From Apostichopus japonicus (Eukaryota; Echinodermata; Holothuroidea; Aspidochirotida; Stichopodidae): a stretch of 64,000 nt of DNA. A program made the translations under genes and the position numbers. Shown one piece after another: positions 12,601 to 22,431 of the stretch (position 1 is the stretch's first letter; every line of letters starts with the position of its first letter). The stretch is taken from positions 27,721,668 to 27,785,667 of the forward strand of contig NC_092569.1 of assembly GCF_037975245.1 (NCBI RefSeq), read 5' to 3'. The notes beneath the pieces are model-generated. The model worked only from the letters and a program-made list of their open reading frames with translations. It ran no database searches and was not told where the DNA came from.

Positions 12601-15600
12601 TTCCTGTTTTGACAAGTAATCACTATAGGCCATCTGGCTTTCTAGATTCAAACGTACTTGAAGAAGTTAGAATCACAACTGATTAAATTGTGGGCATTTT
12701 TTTTAGGAATGTTCATGTTTTGTGAGGGGTACATGTAAAAAACTGCTTATGCTCCAAGAAGGTTTTAACACAACTTCATTATGATGGGAATTTTCTTTTC
12801 TTTTCTTTGTTGTTACTTAGGAAGCATCAACTTGGAATTCTATTTGCAAAAGATTTCAGAAAGACCTCAGCAATATGTGTAACTTCTTGGAGGAAGCAAA
12901 ATACACCCCAAGCAGTCATTTGTGATCATCCAGAGACATGCCCTACCCCAGAGGACATTTATGAAGCCATTGATGTTTGCTTCAAATTATTCTACCTGTT
13001 AAATCTGAATTATACCAAATTGCAAGTCTCGGTGCCTGGGAATTTTTCCAAAAAGTTGTCTACAAGTTGCCTGGTGGTGTGAAACGCAACCAGATTCGAG
13101 ATTTTTATGCTCACCGTGCCGACAAAAAAGACAAAGTTACTGCAGTTTAGCAGTTGTCATAGACAGAACTCCATGTTTCCTCATCTTACGGATCAGAATG
13201 TATGTAAAGTTGTTGCTTATTTGGAATTTTCTTTGGGAAGAGTTTTTTCTTTGTGTTTAATTTGGAATACCAAAGGCACGAGCCAACAACAAAGACAAAG
13301 TACCTGCAGTGTAGCAGTCATCATAGACAGTACTCCACGTTTTCTCATCCCACGGATCAGCATATATCTAAAGTTGTTGCCTATTTGAAATTGACTTTGG
13401 GAAGAGTTGTTTCTTGCGTTTAATCTGGAATACCAAAAGGCATTTGCCAACAACAAAGACATAGTCACTGTAGTGTAGCAGTCATCATACACAGCACTCC
13501 ATGTTTTCTCATCCCATGGATCAGAATTTTTCTAAAGTTGTTGCTTATTTGAAATTGACTTTGGGAAGAGTTGTTTCTTTGTCTTTAATCTAGAAACAAA
13601 AGGCATGTGCAAAAAAATAAAGACCAAGTAACTGCACTGTAGCATTTGAAAATGTTGGCACTTTTAAGTTGACTTAATTCCACAAGACAATACTTTTATA
13701 GCCTAAATTGTTCGTTTTACATTTAATGGGATATAATAAATGGACCTCTGGAATAGGAAGGTAGTAGAGTAGAAAATCCCACATTCTGAATTGTTTGTGT
13801 TGTCATTGCTTTTTGCTCTCTCTTAAATGTAACTTTCTGCTGTGAGCGATTCAAACATGCATCCATATTGTTTACCTAATTACTAGGTAATAATTAACCT
13901 AAAACCCGTATAAAATATTTACTAAATGGGTGCGATGTAAACTTTTCTGGCAAAATTTTACATAACAGTATTGTATTTGCGTTACATAATAAACATGTAA
14001 AACTTTACAAACCAGCAGTTAAATATACATCCAGAAGTATAAACGAGAGAGCACTATTGTGTGTTGAGAGTCCATTAAGTATCATCTTGACACAGATGAC
14101 AAATGAGCACCATATGGTGGTAATTCTACTCAATGAAGCAGAACTTTGACACCCAGAAGGCCAAAAAATGTGCACTAGAGTGTTAATTATACTCCCTGAA
14201 GTGCAATTTTGACACCCAGAAGTGCTAACAAATGAACACTTTATGGTGTTAATTTTACTCCCTGTAGTGTACCTTCAACACCAGGAAGTGTTATTTTGAC
14301 ACATGTATGGGTGTTGTTAAGGCAACACTCGCAAAGTGTTATATTATGTTACACTTCTGAAGTGTTAATTTAACCCGGTGGGTGTTGTCCCTAATCCAAA
14401 CAGGGTGGGGTGTTAAATTCAACACTTTACGAGTCAAATTTAACACTTCATTTTTTTGAGTGTAATTGAGAGAATCTTTCAACAGCTGTATATCTTTGTA
14501 TAGAGGATGTTGGTCGAAGCAATAATAGTCAGAAATTGTTCTAAATCTAGGAAATATAAAGGCCTACCAGCAGATAATTTGATTTTGCTGTATCCTTGAG
14601 AATGGCAAATCGCTCACCCCGCCCACTTACCTGTTTATTATCAATTCAAAATTGATATCCTTATTTTTCCAAACAAAATAACCAAATGAAAAGAGCAACC
14701 AATATAATAAATTCTTGGAGAGTTTTCGGAAGAAACAAAAGCAAAACTCTGCAGGCCTTAATATAATAATATGTGAGGCTATTAAAAGAGTACTCTTGGA
14801 TCACATTCAACACCATGCTATGTCAGGCTATGAAAGAGTACTCTTGGATCACATTCAACACCATGCTATGTCAGACTATGAAAGAGTGCTCTTGGATCAC
14901 ATTCAACACCATGCTATGTCAGGCTATGAAAAAGTACTCTTGGATCACATTCAACACCATGCTATGTCAGGCTATGAAAGAGCACTCTTGGATCACATTC
15001 AACACCATGCTATGTCAGACTATAAGAGTACTCTTGGATCACATTCAACACCATGCTATGTCAAGCTATGAAAGAGTACTCTTGGATCACATTCAACACC
15101 ATGCTATGTCAGGTTATGAAAGAGTACTCTTGGATCACATTCAACACCATGCTATGTCAGACTATAAAGAGTACTCTTGGATCACATTCAACACCATGCT
15201 TTGTCAAGCTATGAAAGAGTGTTAGGTAATGAGCTTAGGTGGTAATCTGGGAGACTGCTCTAATGGTCTGTAACTTAAACGAAGTAGTCCAACCTCTTCA
15301 ACTCATGAACTATTCGTTTGAAGGGTCATTTCTCAAAACTGGTAGCAATGTTTTTTAACAGTCTGCAGCACACTCTATTTTAGTTTGAGCCTATTGTCAC
15401 CTTTTAACTTACCTATTTAGACGTTGCAAGAGACAGTTTGTTCTTATTTCTTTTACAGCGTTCCCGTTTACTGACTTCTACGTCGGAACGAAGTTTGCCA
15501 TAGAAGGCATTGCAGGGTCCATGGCTCCATTACTTCGTCATTATAATATATTGTAAGTTGGCTGTTTTGTGTATATGAGTATGGGTTAGTTATCAAATTA

Positions 15601-16242
15601 AGAGTTACGTAAGGTAATACTCTATCAGTGTGACACAATTATATGCTATTGTACTAACAAAGAACGATATCAAGGCGACTTTTTTCCTTTTTTTTTCGTT
15701 TTTTTTTAAAGAATGAATTCTCCCCAAGTCTTATATCGAGGATCGAAAAGATATAATGTCTGCCATAGCTGATATAACATTTTCGAATATAGCATAAGAA
15801 AGAAAGCTATATTTCAAGATCCGATCCGATCCGACATGACCCGATTCCAATCGATGCTATGCTATTCTACTATATATTTTTTTTTTTCATTCTCAGCGTA
15901 ACATGTGTTGAACCTGGTCCAGTGCAAACATCTATCACTACAAATATAAGCAAGAATAACCAAGGTGGGATAACTGAGCGTGATGAAGTCGACGTAGATG
16001 CTGGTGTTGATGACTTCGCAAGAAATCAAAGAAAGAAATTCGTTGCAACCTTCGTACCGTTTATGCAACAAATTATGCAGACTGGAGAAGATGTGGGCCA
16101 GGTGATAAAGAACTGCATCTGTAGCGAGAAACCGTCTCTGAGAGTTCAGACCAGTGACGCAATGAAGCAGAGAGCTAAGGCGGTACTGGTGGACCCAAGC
16201 GGTGACAAAATGACCGACGAGTTGGAAAAGTTATTACAATAG
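3670..16242 (+). CDS. RDH8-like: RDH8/HSD17B1-like short-chain dehydrogenase, copy A (intact)
   Basis: Five exons: 3670-3768, 4918-5086, 10578-10757, 15459-15552 and 15897-16242. All have GT-AG introns, phases join correctly, and the product is 295 residues, typical for the SDR28C group (retinol dehydrogenase 8 and 17-beta-HSD type 1). Visible motifs are TGCSSGIG at residues 12-19 (Rossmann cofactor loop), ATMR just after the second beta strand, NNAA at 91-94 (usually NNAG), catalytic Ser144 in ISSIGG, YVGTK at 157-161 (Tyr157, Lys161), and EPGPVQT after the last core strand. The family reduces or oxidises retinoids or steroids with NAD(P)(H), usually at intracellular membranes; the substrate cannot be read here. 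The start chosen is the ATG shared by both copies. An in-frame upstream ATG at 3592 is possible, but a 2-bp indel between the copies alters that extension. Introns 2 and 3 (5.5 and 4.7 kb) are swollen by transposons absent from copy B. Confidence 0.88.
3769..4917 (+). other. Intron 1 of SDR copy A
   Basis: It opens GTAAGA and closes TACAG. It aligns with intron 1 of copy B apart from a hAT MITE found only in copy B. A CAGTGGCGTAT motif (4244) has a counterpart in copy B (about 18198), so that relic predates the duplication. No exon or RNA gene was seen. Confidence 0.6.
5288..7540. mobile_element. Inner nested hAT-like element
   Basis: It starts CAGTGGCATAGCTA and ends TAGCTACGCCACTG, an inverted pair. 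The flanks are TGCGTGAT on the left and TGCGTGTA on the right, six of eight bases alike, as expected of an aged hAT target duplication. It lies wholly inside the outer 5185-7974 block, so it is younger than the outer element. No transposase was seen; internal poly-G/C runs and other partial ends suggest further nesting. Confidence 0.5.
6725..6955. mobile_element. Palindrome-rich MITE with about 45-bp inverted ends
   Basis: The left end (TACTAATAAAAACATAGG...) and the reverse complement of the right end (CACTCTAAAAACAAATG...) align over about 45 bases. They share GGATTTCA/GAATTTCA followed by ACTCC-ATGG-GAGT palindromes. The interior repeats ACTCC...GGAGT motifs in both orientations. It resembles the ends of the larger CACTCAAAAA element at 10.85-14.46 kb and sits inside the nested hAT block. 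Confidence 0.5.
7975..10577 (+). other. Remainder of SDR-A intron 2
   Basis: This part aligns piecewise with copy B intron 2 (about 19480-21051), for example the shared GCGTGTAGCGTA at about 9825 and 20296. It holds a GT-rich simple stretch (about 8096-8162) where copy B instead has a TGTTGATG minisatellite, and poly-G/C tracts near 10080 and 10400. No exon was seen other than the acceptor at its end. Confidence 0.6.
11155..11266 (+). pseudogene. Exon-like segment inside the TA-flanked element (SAM-like N-terminus)
   Basis: An open stretch ending in a good donor (GAAG, then GTATGT at 11267) reads DNELQWHENDVIGDWGLEEL followed by IEKFEG. The W..EELIEKFE pattern resembles the first helices of a SAM domain, which is inference from a short match. 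No in-frame start codon was found and the next coding piece downstream is broken. It probably belongs to the same captured gene as 12820-13140. Confidence 0.35.
11616..12202. mobile_element. TIR element (family 1, copy 1) nested in the larger element
   Basis: GGCTTCATAATTGACGCAC at the left is mirrored by GTGCGTCAATTATGAGCC at the right. A second, internally shorter relative lies at 56.78-57.20 kb, with shared internal sequence such as GGGACCTGACC and CAGAGCATAGCAAACAGCAT. No coding frame is evident. Confidence 0.55.
12820..13140 (+). pseudogene. Broken coding segment with at least two frameshifts
   Basis: After an acceptor-like TTACTTAG at 12820, three frames each give protein-like text. 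One reads FQKDLSNMCNFLEEAKYTP, the next CPTPEDIYEAIDVCFKLFYL, and a third WEFFQKVVYKLPGGVKRNQI then RDFYAH. Order and spacing suggest a single ancestral exon with frame breaks near 12915 and 13020. The family is not recognised with certainty. It sits downstream of the SAM-like segment and is presumably the same captured gene. Confidence 0.45.
13128..13645. repeat. Three tandem units of about 165 bp
   Basis: Unit starts at about 13128, 13297 and 13457 read gacaAAGT..CTGCAGTG.TAGCAG, and a partial fourth begins near 13621. Each unit repeats TCATCCCACGGATCAG and CTTTGGGAAGAGTTG. The array directly follows the broken coding segment and repeats its tail. Confidence 0.8.
14788..15220 (+). repeat. 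48-bp minisatellite, about nine copies
   Basis: Nine near-identical units share the core GGATCACATTCAACACCATG. Seven are 48 bp and a few are 46-47 bp. Because 48 is a multiple of three, two frames stay open as artefacts (a 16-residue repeat, RVLLDHIQHHAMSGYE). It lies in intron 3 of SDR copy A and is absent from copy B. Confidence 0.95.
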
Positions 16243-16289
16243 GTCTCTATCATCTATGTAAAAGTAGTTAACCAAAGTTATCATACATT

Positions 16290-16295
16290 AATAAA
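16290..16295 (+). terminator. Polyadenylation signal of SDR copy A
   Basis: AATAAA lies 48 bases after the stop codon, in a segment conserved with copy B, where the same site reads AATAGA. The role is inferred from motif and position. Confidence 0.5.
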
Positions 16296-16299
16296 CATA

Positions 16300-17480
16300 C
16301 ACTTCCTAATTTTCAACAGGGAGGATTCATTATTTTTATGGGGATATTCCGGTGACAGACAACAAAACACTTACACGAATAGGAAAAGCATTCCACACTG
16401 TTATAGTTAAAAACCCCATCTGAATATCTTCTTCCTAACTCGAGATATATTTTCATTGATTTAAAACAAGGATATTGGCTGGCAAACTCCCGATACTTCT
16501 ATGGAGTAGATAACAGTAGGTGGTATGTGATTGCATAACGACATGTCTATTTTCCTATTGTATTGTAACGTGAATGGTCTTTATACTCCTCCGTAGTAAG
16601 CTTTGCACATAGCTATATAACCAGCCATGTCATGAATATTCAAATGGTCTTATTGCTTTATTTTCCAATTGTAATATTATTCCGCTTGAAGACTGATAAT
16701 TAAATTTGCAATGCTTACTTAGCTGTTAAGGTTCTCATGTATAAAATATATGATCGAAATGTAACTTTTTCTCAGACATATATTTTTACGTCTGTGAAGG
16801 AGAGATATAATTATTAAAGTAGAGAAAAACAAGTGGAAAAAAAAAAACATTTTCTTCAGGTGAATTGCCTTAAGTCACTTTGCTCTTTGACAAATGCATT
16901 CACAAAATACCAATATTAAAATCTCATTAACTTTTGATACAATCATGCATGTATATATCTATATGGTTAACGCATCCTACTTAATATAAGTATGTATATG
17001 TCTATAGACATAATATATTAATATTGTGGGTGTTATTTGTCACCGTAGTTTGTTGTGGTTTACATTTACTTTATAAGTAACATTTCATTTTATTATAAAA
17101 ATCTGTGGTAAAAGTCATGTGAGAAGGCTTAGGCCTTGCTGTAATATTGAAAAACCCACAACATCACTTTTTCGAACTTTCCTCTTTTCGTTAGACTGTT
17201 TTCAGGAATAACGGGATTATTGCAAAATGAAGATAATATCAAACCATTGCACACGTACTAAGGACATGCGTACTACATGTATCTCTTCGATAATGAATAA
17301 CTTGACCGAACGCTGGGCAATTATTCCGTTCATCGGTCCGCGATGGAAATAGTTTACATACGCGTTGCAGTAAACAAATTAAAACCAGGGAGTTGTTAAA
17401 ACTTCGTCCTTTGTTCCCTGTTATAATATACAGTAAATTCATAACGAAAGTATGCAAGTCCATATAAAGCCCTATCAATT
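16300..17480. other. Spacer between SDR copies A and B
   Basis: No gene was seen. The first part (to about 16800) aligns with sequence downstream of copy B. The last 170 bases (from about 17310) align with the region before copy A, containing TTCATCGGTCCGCGATGGA. The duplicated unit therefore includes both flanks. One arm of the CCAGGGAGTTGTT palindrome occurs at about 17386. Confidence 0.6.
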
Positions 17481-18793
17481 CAAGCTATAAAGCAGAAGGT
17501 ATGCTAGAAACAGACGACACACAACCGCCTCATTCCGTTGGTTCCCAACATCGAAATACCTTAGTCGTTCCACGTTTATTGGATGATTATTCAGTTCAAT
17601 TACCAGCTGAAAACAGTATGGCCGACTCTAATGTTAAAGTAGTGGTAATCACTGGGTGTTCATCTGGCATAGGTTTGGATACAGCTGTACTTCTTGCAAA
17701 AGAAAAGAATTTTAAGGTAAGAACGTATATACCATGTGTTAGCTGAATCATGCGACTAGTATCTCATGGTTTCGTTTTTTCGTTTGTGTCTAAGGCTTCG
17801 CCGGCGAAGGGGCGCAACCACGTAATATGTTTTTCTGTGACGCATGAGCAGGGCGAATAAGATCAGGGGAACCCTCACCCCATCCGACCAACTGGCAGAC
17901 TGAATGTCAAAAAATATAGCATTAATTTACATCTAAGCATCCTCCAGTTTATCAACATTTGTCCAAAGAGAGGAACCACCTGAATGATATAACATGTAAG
18001 CTAAAGGTCTTAGCCAACCAATGGTCTCAACGACGTTGATTTATTCATTACACTATGCAGATTATTCAATTATTTGGAGCAATAAAGGGATGTTTGTGAT
18101 TTTCACAAAACTACAACAAGACCATAAATCTATCTAGTTCTTGTTCATTATTCAATAAATGTTTCGTATGTATTTCGAGGTACTCCAAGATATTTGAGCA
18201 GTGGCGTGCGTATAGGAAGGGAACATGATTACATATACCCCTCCCCCACCTCAAATCGTCAGTCGAGATTAAATGTTCCATTCAACCTCACATAAACAGT
18301 TTTGAGAATTTATTAGCTCATTCCTCCATTAAGAGCTAGTTAAAACACTAATTTAAAGTCTAAATATGCCTCATTTTGTTTTTGAGGTAGGACCCCTAGA
18401 CATGGGAGTCAGATTCAATGAAGCCAGGCTCAGATACCCCTCCTTTATCAAATTGTTGTCTCACCTGTGGCATTTCCAGAACGGTTCAGCTCCTCTATCC
18501 CTAAATCAATCGGGGAAATTTGAAAACGTTCAGCACACCCAGGAATGAGTCATCAATGTCTTGAAGTACATCATTTCCTTGTTGTGAAAAAATATATATA
18601 ATGTAATAAAAAATAAACATGAAGTATGGAAGTGTTGGGGGAGGATTAAGACGACTTTGATCAAATGTCGGCCGAGTATACATATTATACAAAGCTGCTC
18701 GTAATATGAAACACCTCCGTGACTTCTTTATGGTAAAATGCTATAGCTCTTGTTCGTAGAAGGCTGGGGTCTGGCTAGAAGGAGTAGCTCTCG

Positions 18794-19152
18794 CAGTGGC
18801 GTAGGAAGGTACTTTTGAGTGGGGGGCTGAAGACTGACGGCCGGCCTGAGGGAGAGGTCTAAGGGGAGGGGGTGTCCCCCTCCCCTTTGGATTTTTTTTT
18901 TGCATTTCCAGGTGGCCTCAGATGCAATTTGGTGCAATATAGCACATTTCAACACCCACTTCATTTTGTAAATAATTTTGCATTTTCACCTGGCCTTAGA
19001 TGCAATTTGGTGCTCCAAATGAGATTTTTTTCTCATTTGGAAATGAAAAAGGGATTTTCTGACTTGCGAAGCGGGGAGCGGAATGATACTTCCGCCCCTA
19101 CATATTTTTCACTGGGGGCTGGCGCCCCCAGCCCCCGGTTCCTACGCCCTTG
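18794..19152. mobile_element. 359-bp hAT-type MITE in SDR-B intron 1
   Basis: It starts CAGTGGCGTAGGAA and ends TTCCTACGCCCTTG (inverted ends), and is flanked by a perfect 8-bp duplication AGCTCTCG (18786-18793 and 19153-19160). The aligned place in SDR copy A (near 4820) has a single uninterrupted site. It is non-autonomous, with no transposase frame. The near-perfect ends and exact duplication suggest a fairly recent insertion after the SDR duplication. Confidence 0.9.
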
Positions 19153-19413
19153 AGCTCTCGTAAATAATTTTGAAACTATGTAACTTACACACTTATCAAA
19201 TTGGTTCATATTATAGTTTTCAATATCTTGTGTGACATGTACAGGTGTTAGCAACCATGAGAAACCTACAAAAGAAAGGAGATTTAGAAAAGGCGGCTGC
19301 TGGAACTTTAAACAAGACTTTATTCATCCAAGAGTTAGACGTCTCTAAAGAAGAGTCGATTGAGAAATTTGTAAAAGCCACCTATGACAGCGAGGGACGA
19401 ATTGATGTGCTAA

Positions 19414-21051
19414 GTAGGTGTTATTTAAAGTTTAAGATATTATCGATCGTTCATCGTCTATTGACCTCTGATATACCTAAGCATGCATATTTCAGGGTAC
19501 CAAGTTACTTTTCATCTCTCAATGCAATGGTTTTGGGAATCAGTGAAGTGAACGAGAAAGTTTTTGTTGTACCGGCCGTAGCAATATATGCCCTTTCTAC
19601 AGTCTTTTGAGAATGTGTACGTATATGGTATAAGGTTATTGATGTGTGTTGATAGGTAATGTGTGTTGATGGGTGTTGATGTTGATGTTGGTGTGTGTTG
19701 ATGTGTATTGATGTGTGTTGATGTGTTTTGATGTGTGTTGATATGCGTGTGTTGATATGTGTGTGTTGATGTGTGTTGATGTGTGTTGATGGGTGTTGAT
19801 AGGCAATTGATGTTGACACCCAAAAAAGGTGTTGATAACGAAGGCATTTCCCTTTTAACTGGCACAGAATGGTTATTTTAGCATGTACGCTTTATTTATC
19901 TAGCTAACAAATAAAAGTGCCAGGCAGCGAGAGTGCCTGGTGGCGAGTGGCCTGTTAAATTAAGCAATTACTTGCAGAAATCATTATTCCTATTTCCTTG
20001 TGTAGTAGTAGTACTATTATTGAATTGATTTATTGAGGACGCTGTCTGAATACGCCCACCTGCTGGTAGTAGAGCCACTTTGATTGTCATAAAATGTCAT
20101 GAAAACGAACGAATAATGTTCTTTACATCCATATATGATGGTCATTTGATGGCACACAAGATTTACTACATGACCTTCAATACCCTTATCGAGGTAGACT
20201 GTGTTAATTTTTCTGCGGTTCACCAGCGGTCTGTTGGCCAGCTTCAGCCTGCCGCTCCCTTAGGTCACTTGTTGGTTTTCAGAATAATCACCAATGCGTG
20301 TAGCGTAAGAGGCCTCTTGTGGAAACGACCACCGGAAAGGAATGTTGTACCGCTGTTTTACCCGTAAACAATAGTTAAATGATGCCCTCTATCGGCTCTA
20401 AACAATAAACAGAGAGTTAAAACATTTATTTCGTTAATTTAGATATAAATTATGACTGTGGTGATCGTATTGTGATTTTCCTAAATCGTTCAAGAGAATT
20501 ATATACTCAAATCTGAATATGACACTTGCCATAAGGGAAACCTCCGAGGAATAGTACATTTAATAACTTACAGTATCACGACAAAGTCTTACAGAGTACA
20601 GTAACGCTTATAAAGAATAAAGCTACATTGTATGTAATGATTGTGTTATCAATGTGGTATTAATTCGTTAACTTTAAAACTGTTAACCTCCATCAATCCC
20701 TTCACCTAGTATATTTGCAGGCGCGGATCCAAGGCAAAGTCAGTGTTTATCAACACATCCTTGCGTTCTGATCTACTTTGAGGATACATTTATCGCCTAA
20801 CTATGCCTCCGTATGCATCGTTTCAATTGTATAATTTTGTTTATACTGGGGAGGGCGGCTTGTTATATTTTAATTAGCTATCCACCCCCATCCATTTCTT
20901 CATGAGATTCGGGATCCATCCCTGCTTTGTTATTTTGAAACATTATACTAGCCTTTTTAATCTATTGAATTATCACAATTGTTAGTATAACTACGAAGAA
21001 TCGGTTTTGTTTTTCTACATGAGGTAACTGTTTTTTTCTTCCTATCTTCAG
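19414..21051 (+). other. Intron 2 of SDR copy B
   Basis: It opens GTAGGT and closes CTTCAG. It is 1.6 kb against 5.5 kb in copy A and preserves the empty site of the composite hAT block near 19480. Apart from a TGTTGATG minisatellite (19636-19812) and a CAGGCGCGGATCCAAGG hAT-like end at about 20719, nothing recognisable was seen. Confidence 0.6.
19636..19812. repeat. TGTTGATG-type minisatellite
   Basis: Imperfect repeats of about 10-12 bp (TGTTGATGTG and variants such as GGTGTTGATG). The paralogous place in copy A carries a different GT-rich stretch, so the two copies diverged independently here. Confidence 0.85.
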
Positions 21052-21279
21052 TCAATAACGCCGCCATCGGACAGCACGGCCATTTTGAATCCGTTACCTT
21101 AGAACAGATGCAATCTCTGTTCCAAACCAACGTGTTTGGTACACTCCGCATAACTCAAGAAGTTGTTAAGAAGATGAAAGAGCGGAAATCTGGTCATATT
21201 ATTTTCATATCTTCAGTCAGTGGCATATTACGTAAGTTTCCATATTGTTATTTATGGTGAATTCTGACCTACACTTTAA

Positions 21280-21440
21280 TCCGATTATGAAAAACCTTTT
21301 TGTTATTATGATTTTTTCCGATTATGAATAACGGACCTTTTTTGCTATTTGAATATCGAACCTTTTTTCGATTATGGATTAACGAACCTTTTGAACAATG
21401 ACCCTTATGACTAATGGTCCTTATGAATATCGGGCTCGGA
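21280..21440. repeat. Degenerate short repeats in SDR-B intron 3
   Basis: About five imperfect units built on CGATTATGAATAACGGACCT. This segment has no counterpart in copy A, where the 3.6-kb element and the minisatellite occupy the same intron. Confidence 0.55.
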
Positions 21441-21894
21441 CCCCTAGAAAGTATTGGGTAATGAGCTTAGGGTGGCATCTGAGAGACTGCTATTATGGTC
21501 TGTAACTTGAACGAAGTAATCCATCCTCTTCAATTGATGAGCTCATTTCTCTGGAAGCATCGTTTTTCTGTAGCACAGTCTGTAGCACACTAAATTGTAG
21601 TTTGAGCCTATTGTTACCAAACGTTGAAAGGAACAATTTGTTTTAATTCCTTTTACAGCGTTCCCGTTTTTTTGACTTCTACGTCGGTTCGAAGTTTGCA
21701 GTAGAAGGCATTGCTGGGTCCATGGCTCCTTTTCTTCGCCAATATAATATATTGTAAGTTGGCTGTTTTGTGTTACGAGTTTTCACGGAGTCTTATATCG
21801 AGAACCGAAGATTTAAAGGCCTACTGTAGGTTATAACTGATGAAAACACGTTTCAACTGCATAGCATAGTACAGAATGCCAACGTTAAGAACCG

Positions 21895-21985
21895 ATTCGA
21901 ACCGACTTGACCCGACCCGACTTGACCCGACCCGACCTGACCCCACCTGACCCCACCTGACACGACCTGACCCGACTCCAATCGA
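21895..21985. repeat. CCGAC/TGACC simple repeat
   Basis: A run of CTTGACCCGAC and CCTGACCCCAC units near the end of SDR-B intron 4. Copy A has a shorter GATCC-type run at the same place (about 15819-15845). Confidence 0.8.
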
Positions 21986-22425
21986 CGTCCATTGCATCTC
22001 ATTCTTTGCTATTCTATTGTATTTGATTTTTTTTCTCAGCGTAACAAATGTTGAACCAGGTCCAGTGCAAACACCTTTCGTTCGAAATATAAGAAAGAAT
22101 AACCAAGGCGGGGAACTCGATGCAGTCGATGTGGACGCTGGTGTTGATGATTTCTCTGGAAATCTAAGAAAGAAATTCCTTGCAAACTACGGACCGATTA
22201 TGCAAGAAACTATGCAGACTGGAGAGGATGTGGCACAGGTGATACAGAACTGCATCTGTAGCGAGAAACCGTCTCTGAGGGTTCAGACCAGTGACTCAAA
22301 AAAGCAGAGAGCTAAGGCGGCACTAGTGGACCCAAGCGGTGACAAAATCATCGACGAGTTGGAAAAGTTATTACAATAGGTCACTATCATCTATGTATAT
22401 TAGTTAACCAAAGGTATCATAAATT

Positions 22426-22431
22426 AATAGA
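22426..22431 (+). terminator. Variant polyadenylation signal of SDR copy B
   Basis: AATAGA sits exactly where copy A has AATAAA, 47 bases after the stop codon. AATAGA is a rare, weak variant. Together with the exon 4 frameshift it fits relaxed constraint on copy B. Confidence 0.4.

Larger units (their letters stand above)
10854..14462. mobile_element. 3.6-kb TA-flanked element carrying decayed exons
   Basis: The left end CACGCAAAAAAATGGAGTG and the reverse complement of the right end, CACTCAAAAAAATGAAGTG, match over about 27 bases with 3 differences. TA borders each side (10852-10853 and 14463-14464). Subterminal regions (10870-10990 and 14060-14460) are arrays of short AGTGTTAA/TTAACACT motifs. 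The interior holds an exon-like open segment, a nested TIR element, a broken coding segment and three tandem 165-bp units. SDR copy B lacks the whole block. No transposase was recognised, so it may be a non-autonomous element that captured host sequence. Confidence 0.55.
17618..22379 (+). pseudogene. RDH8-like: RDH8-like short-chain dehydrogenase, copy B (frameshifted)
   Basis: The exons mirror copy A: 17618-17716, 19245-19413, 21052-21231, 21659-21753 and 22040-22379, with the same splice sites and phases. Exon 4 is 95 rather than 94 bases because copy A's TTTACT is seven T here (21667-21673). This puts TGA at 21673-21675, after residue 153 and just before the catalytic Tyr. TGCSSGIG and the catalytic Ser region (ISSVSG) are intact. 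Exon 5 is two codons shorter and diverged. The polyA motif is AATAGA. It is either a young pseudogene or an intact gene with a homopolymer sequencing error; the open frame otherwise stays clean, so both remain possible. An in-frame upstream ATG (17501) gives a longer N-terminus that is probably 5' UTR. Confidence 0.8.

Noticed and set aside
14715-15225. Two overlapping repeat-protein open frames of 118 and 150 residues
   Set aside because: Artefacts of the 48-bp minisatellite in an intron; no start context, splice sites or homology.
19505-19865. Minus-strand His/Thr-rich open frames of 104 and 117 residues
   Set aside because: They are translations of the TGTTGATG minisatellite on the opposite strand to the SDR gene.
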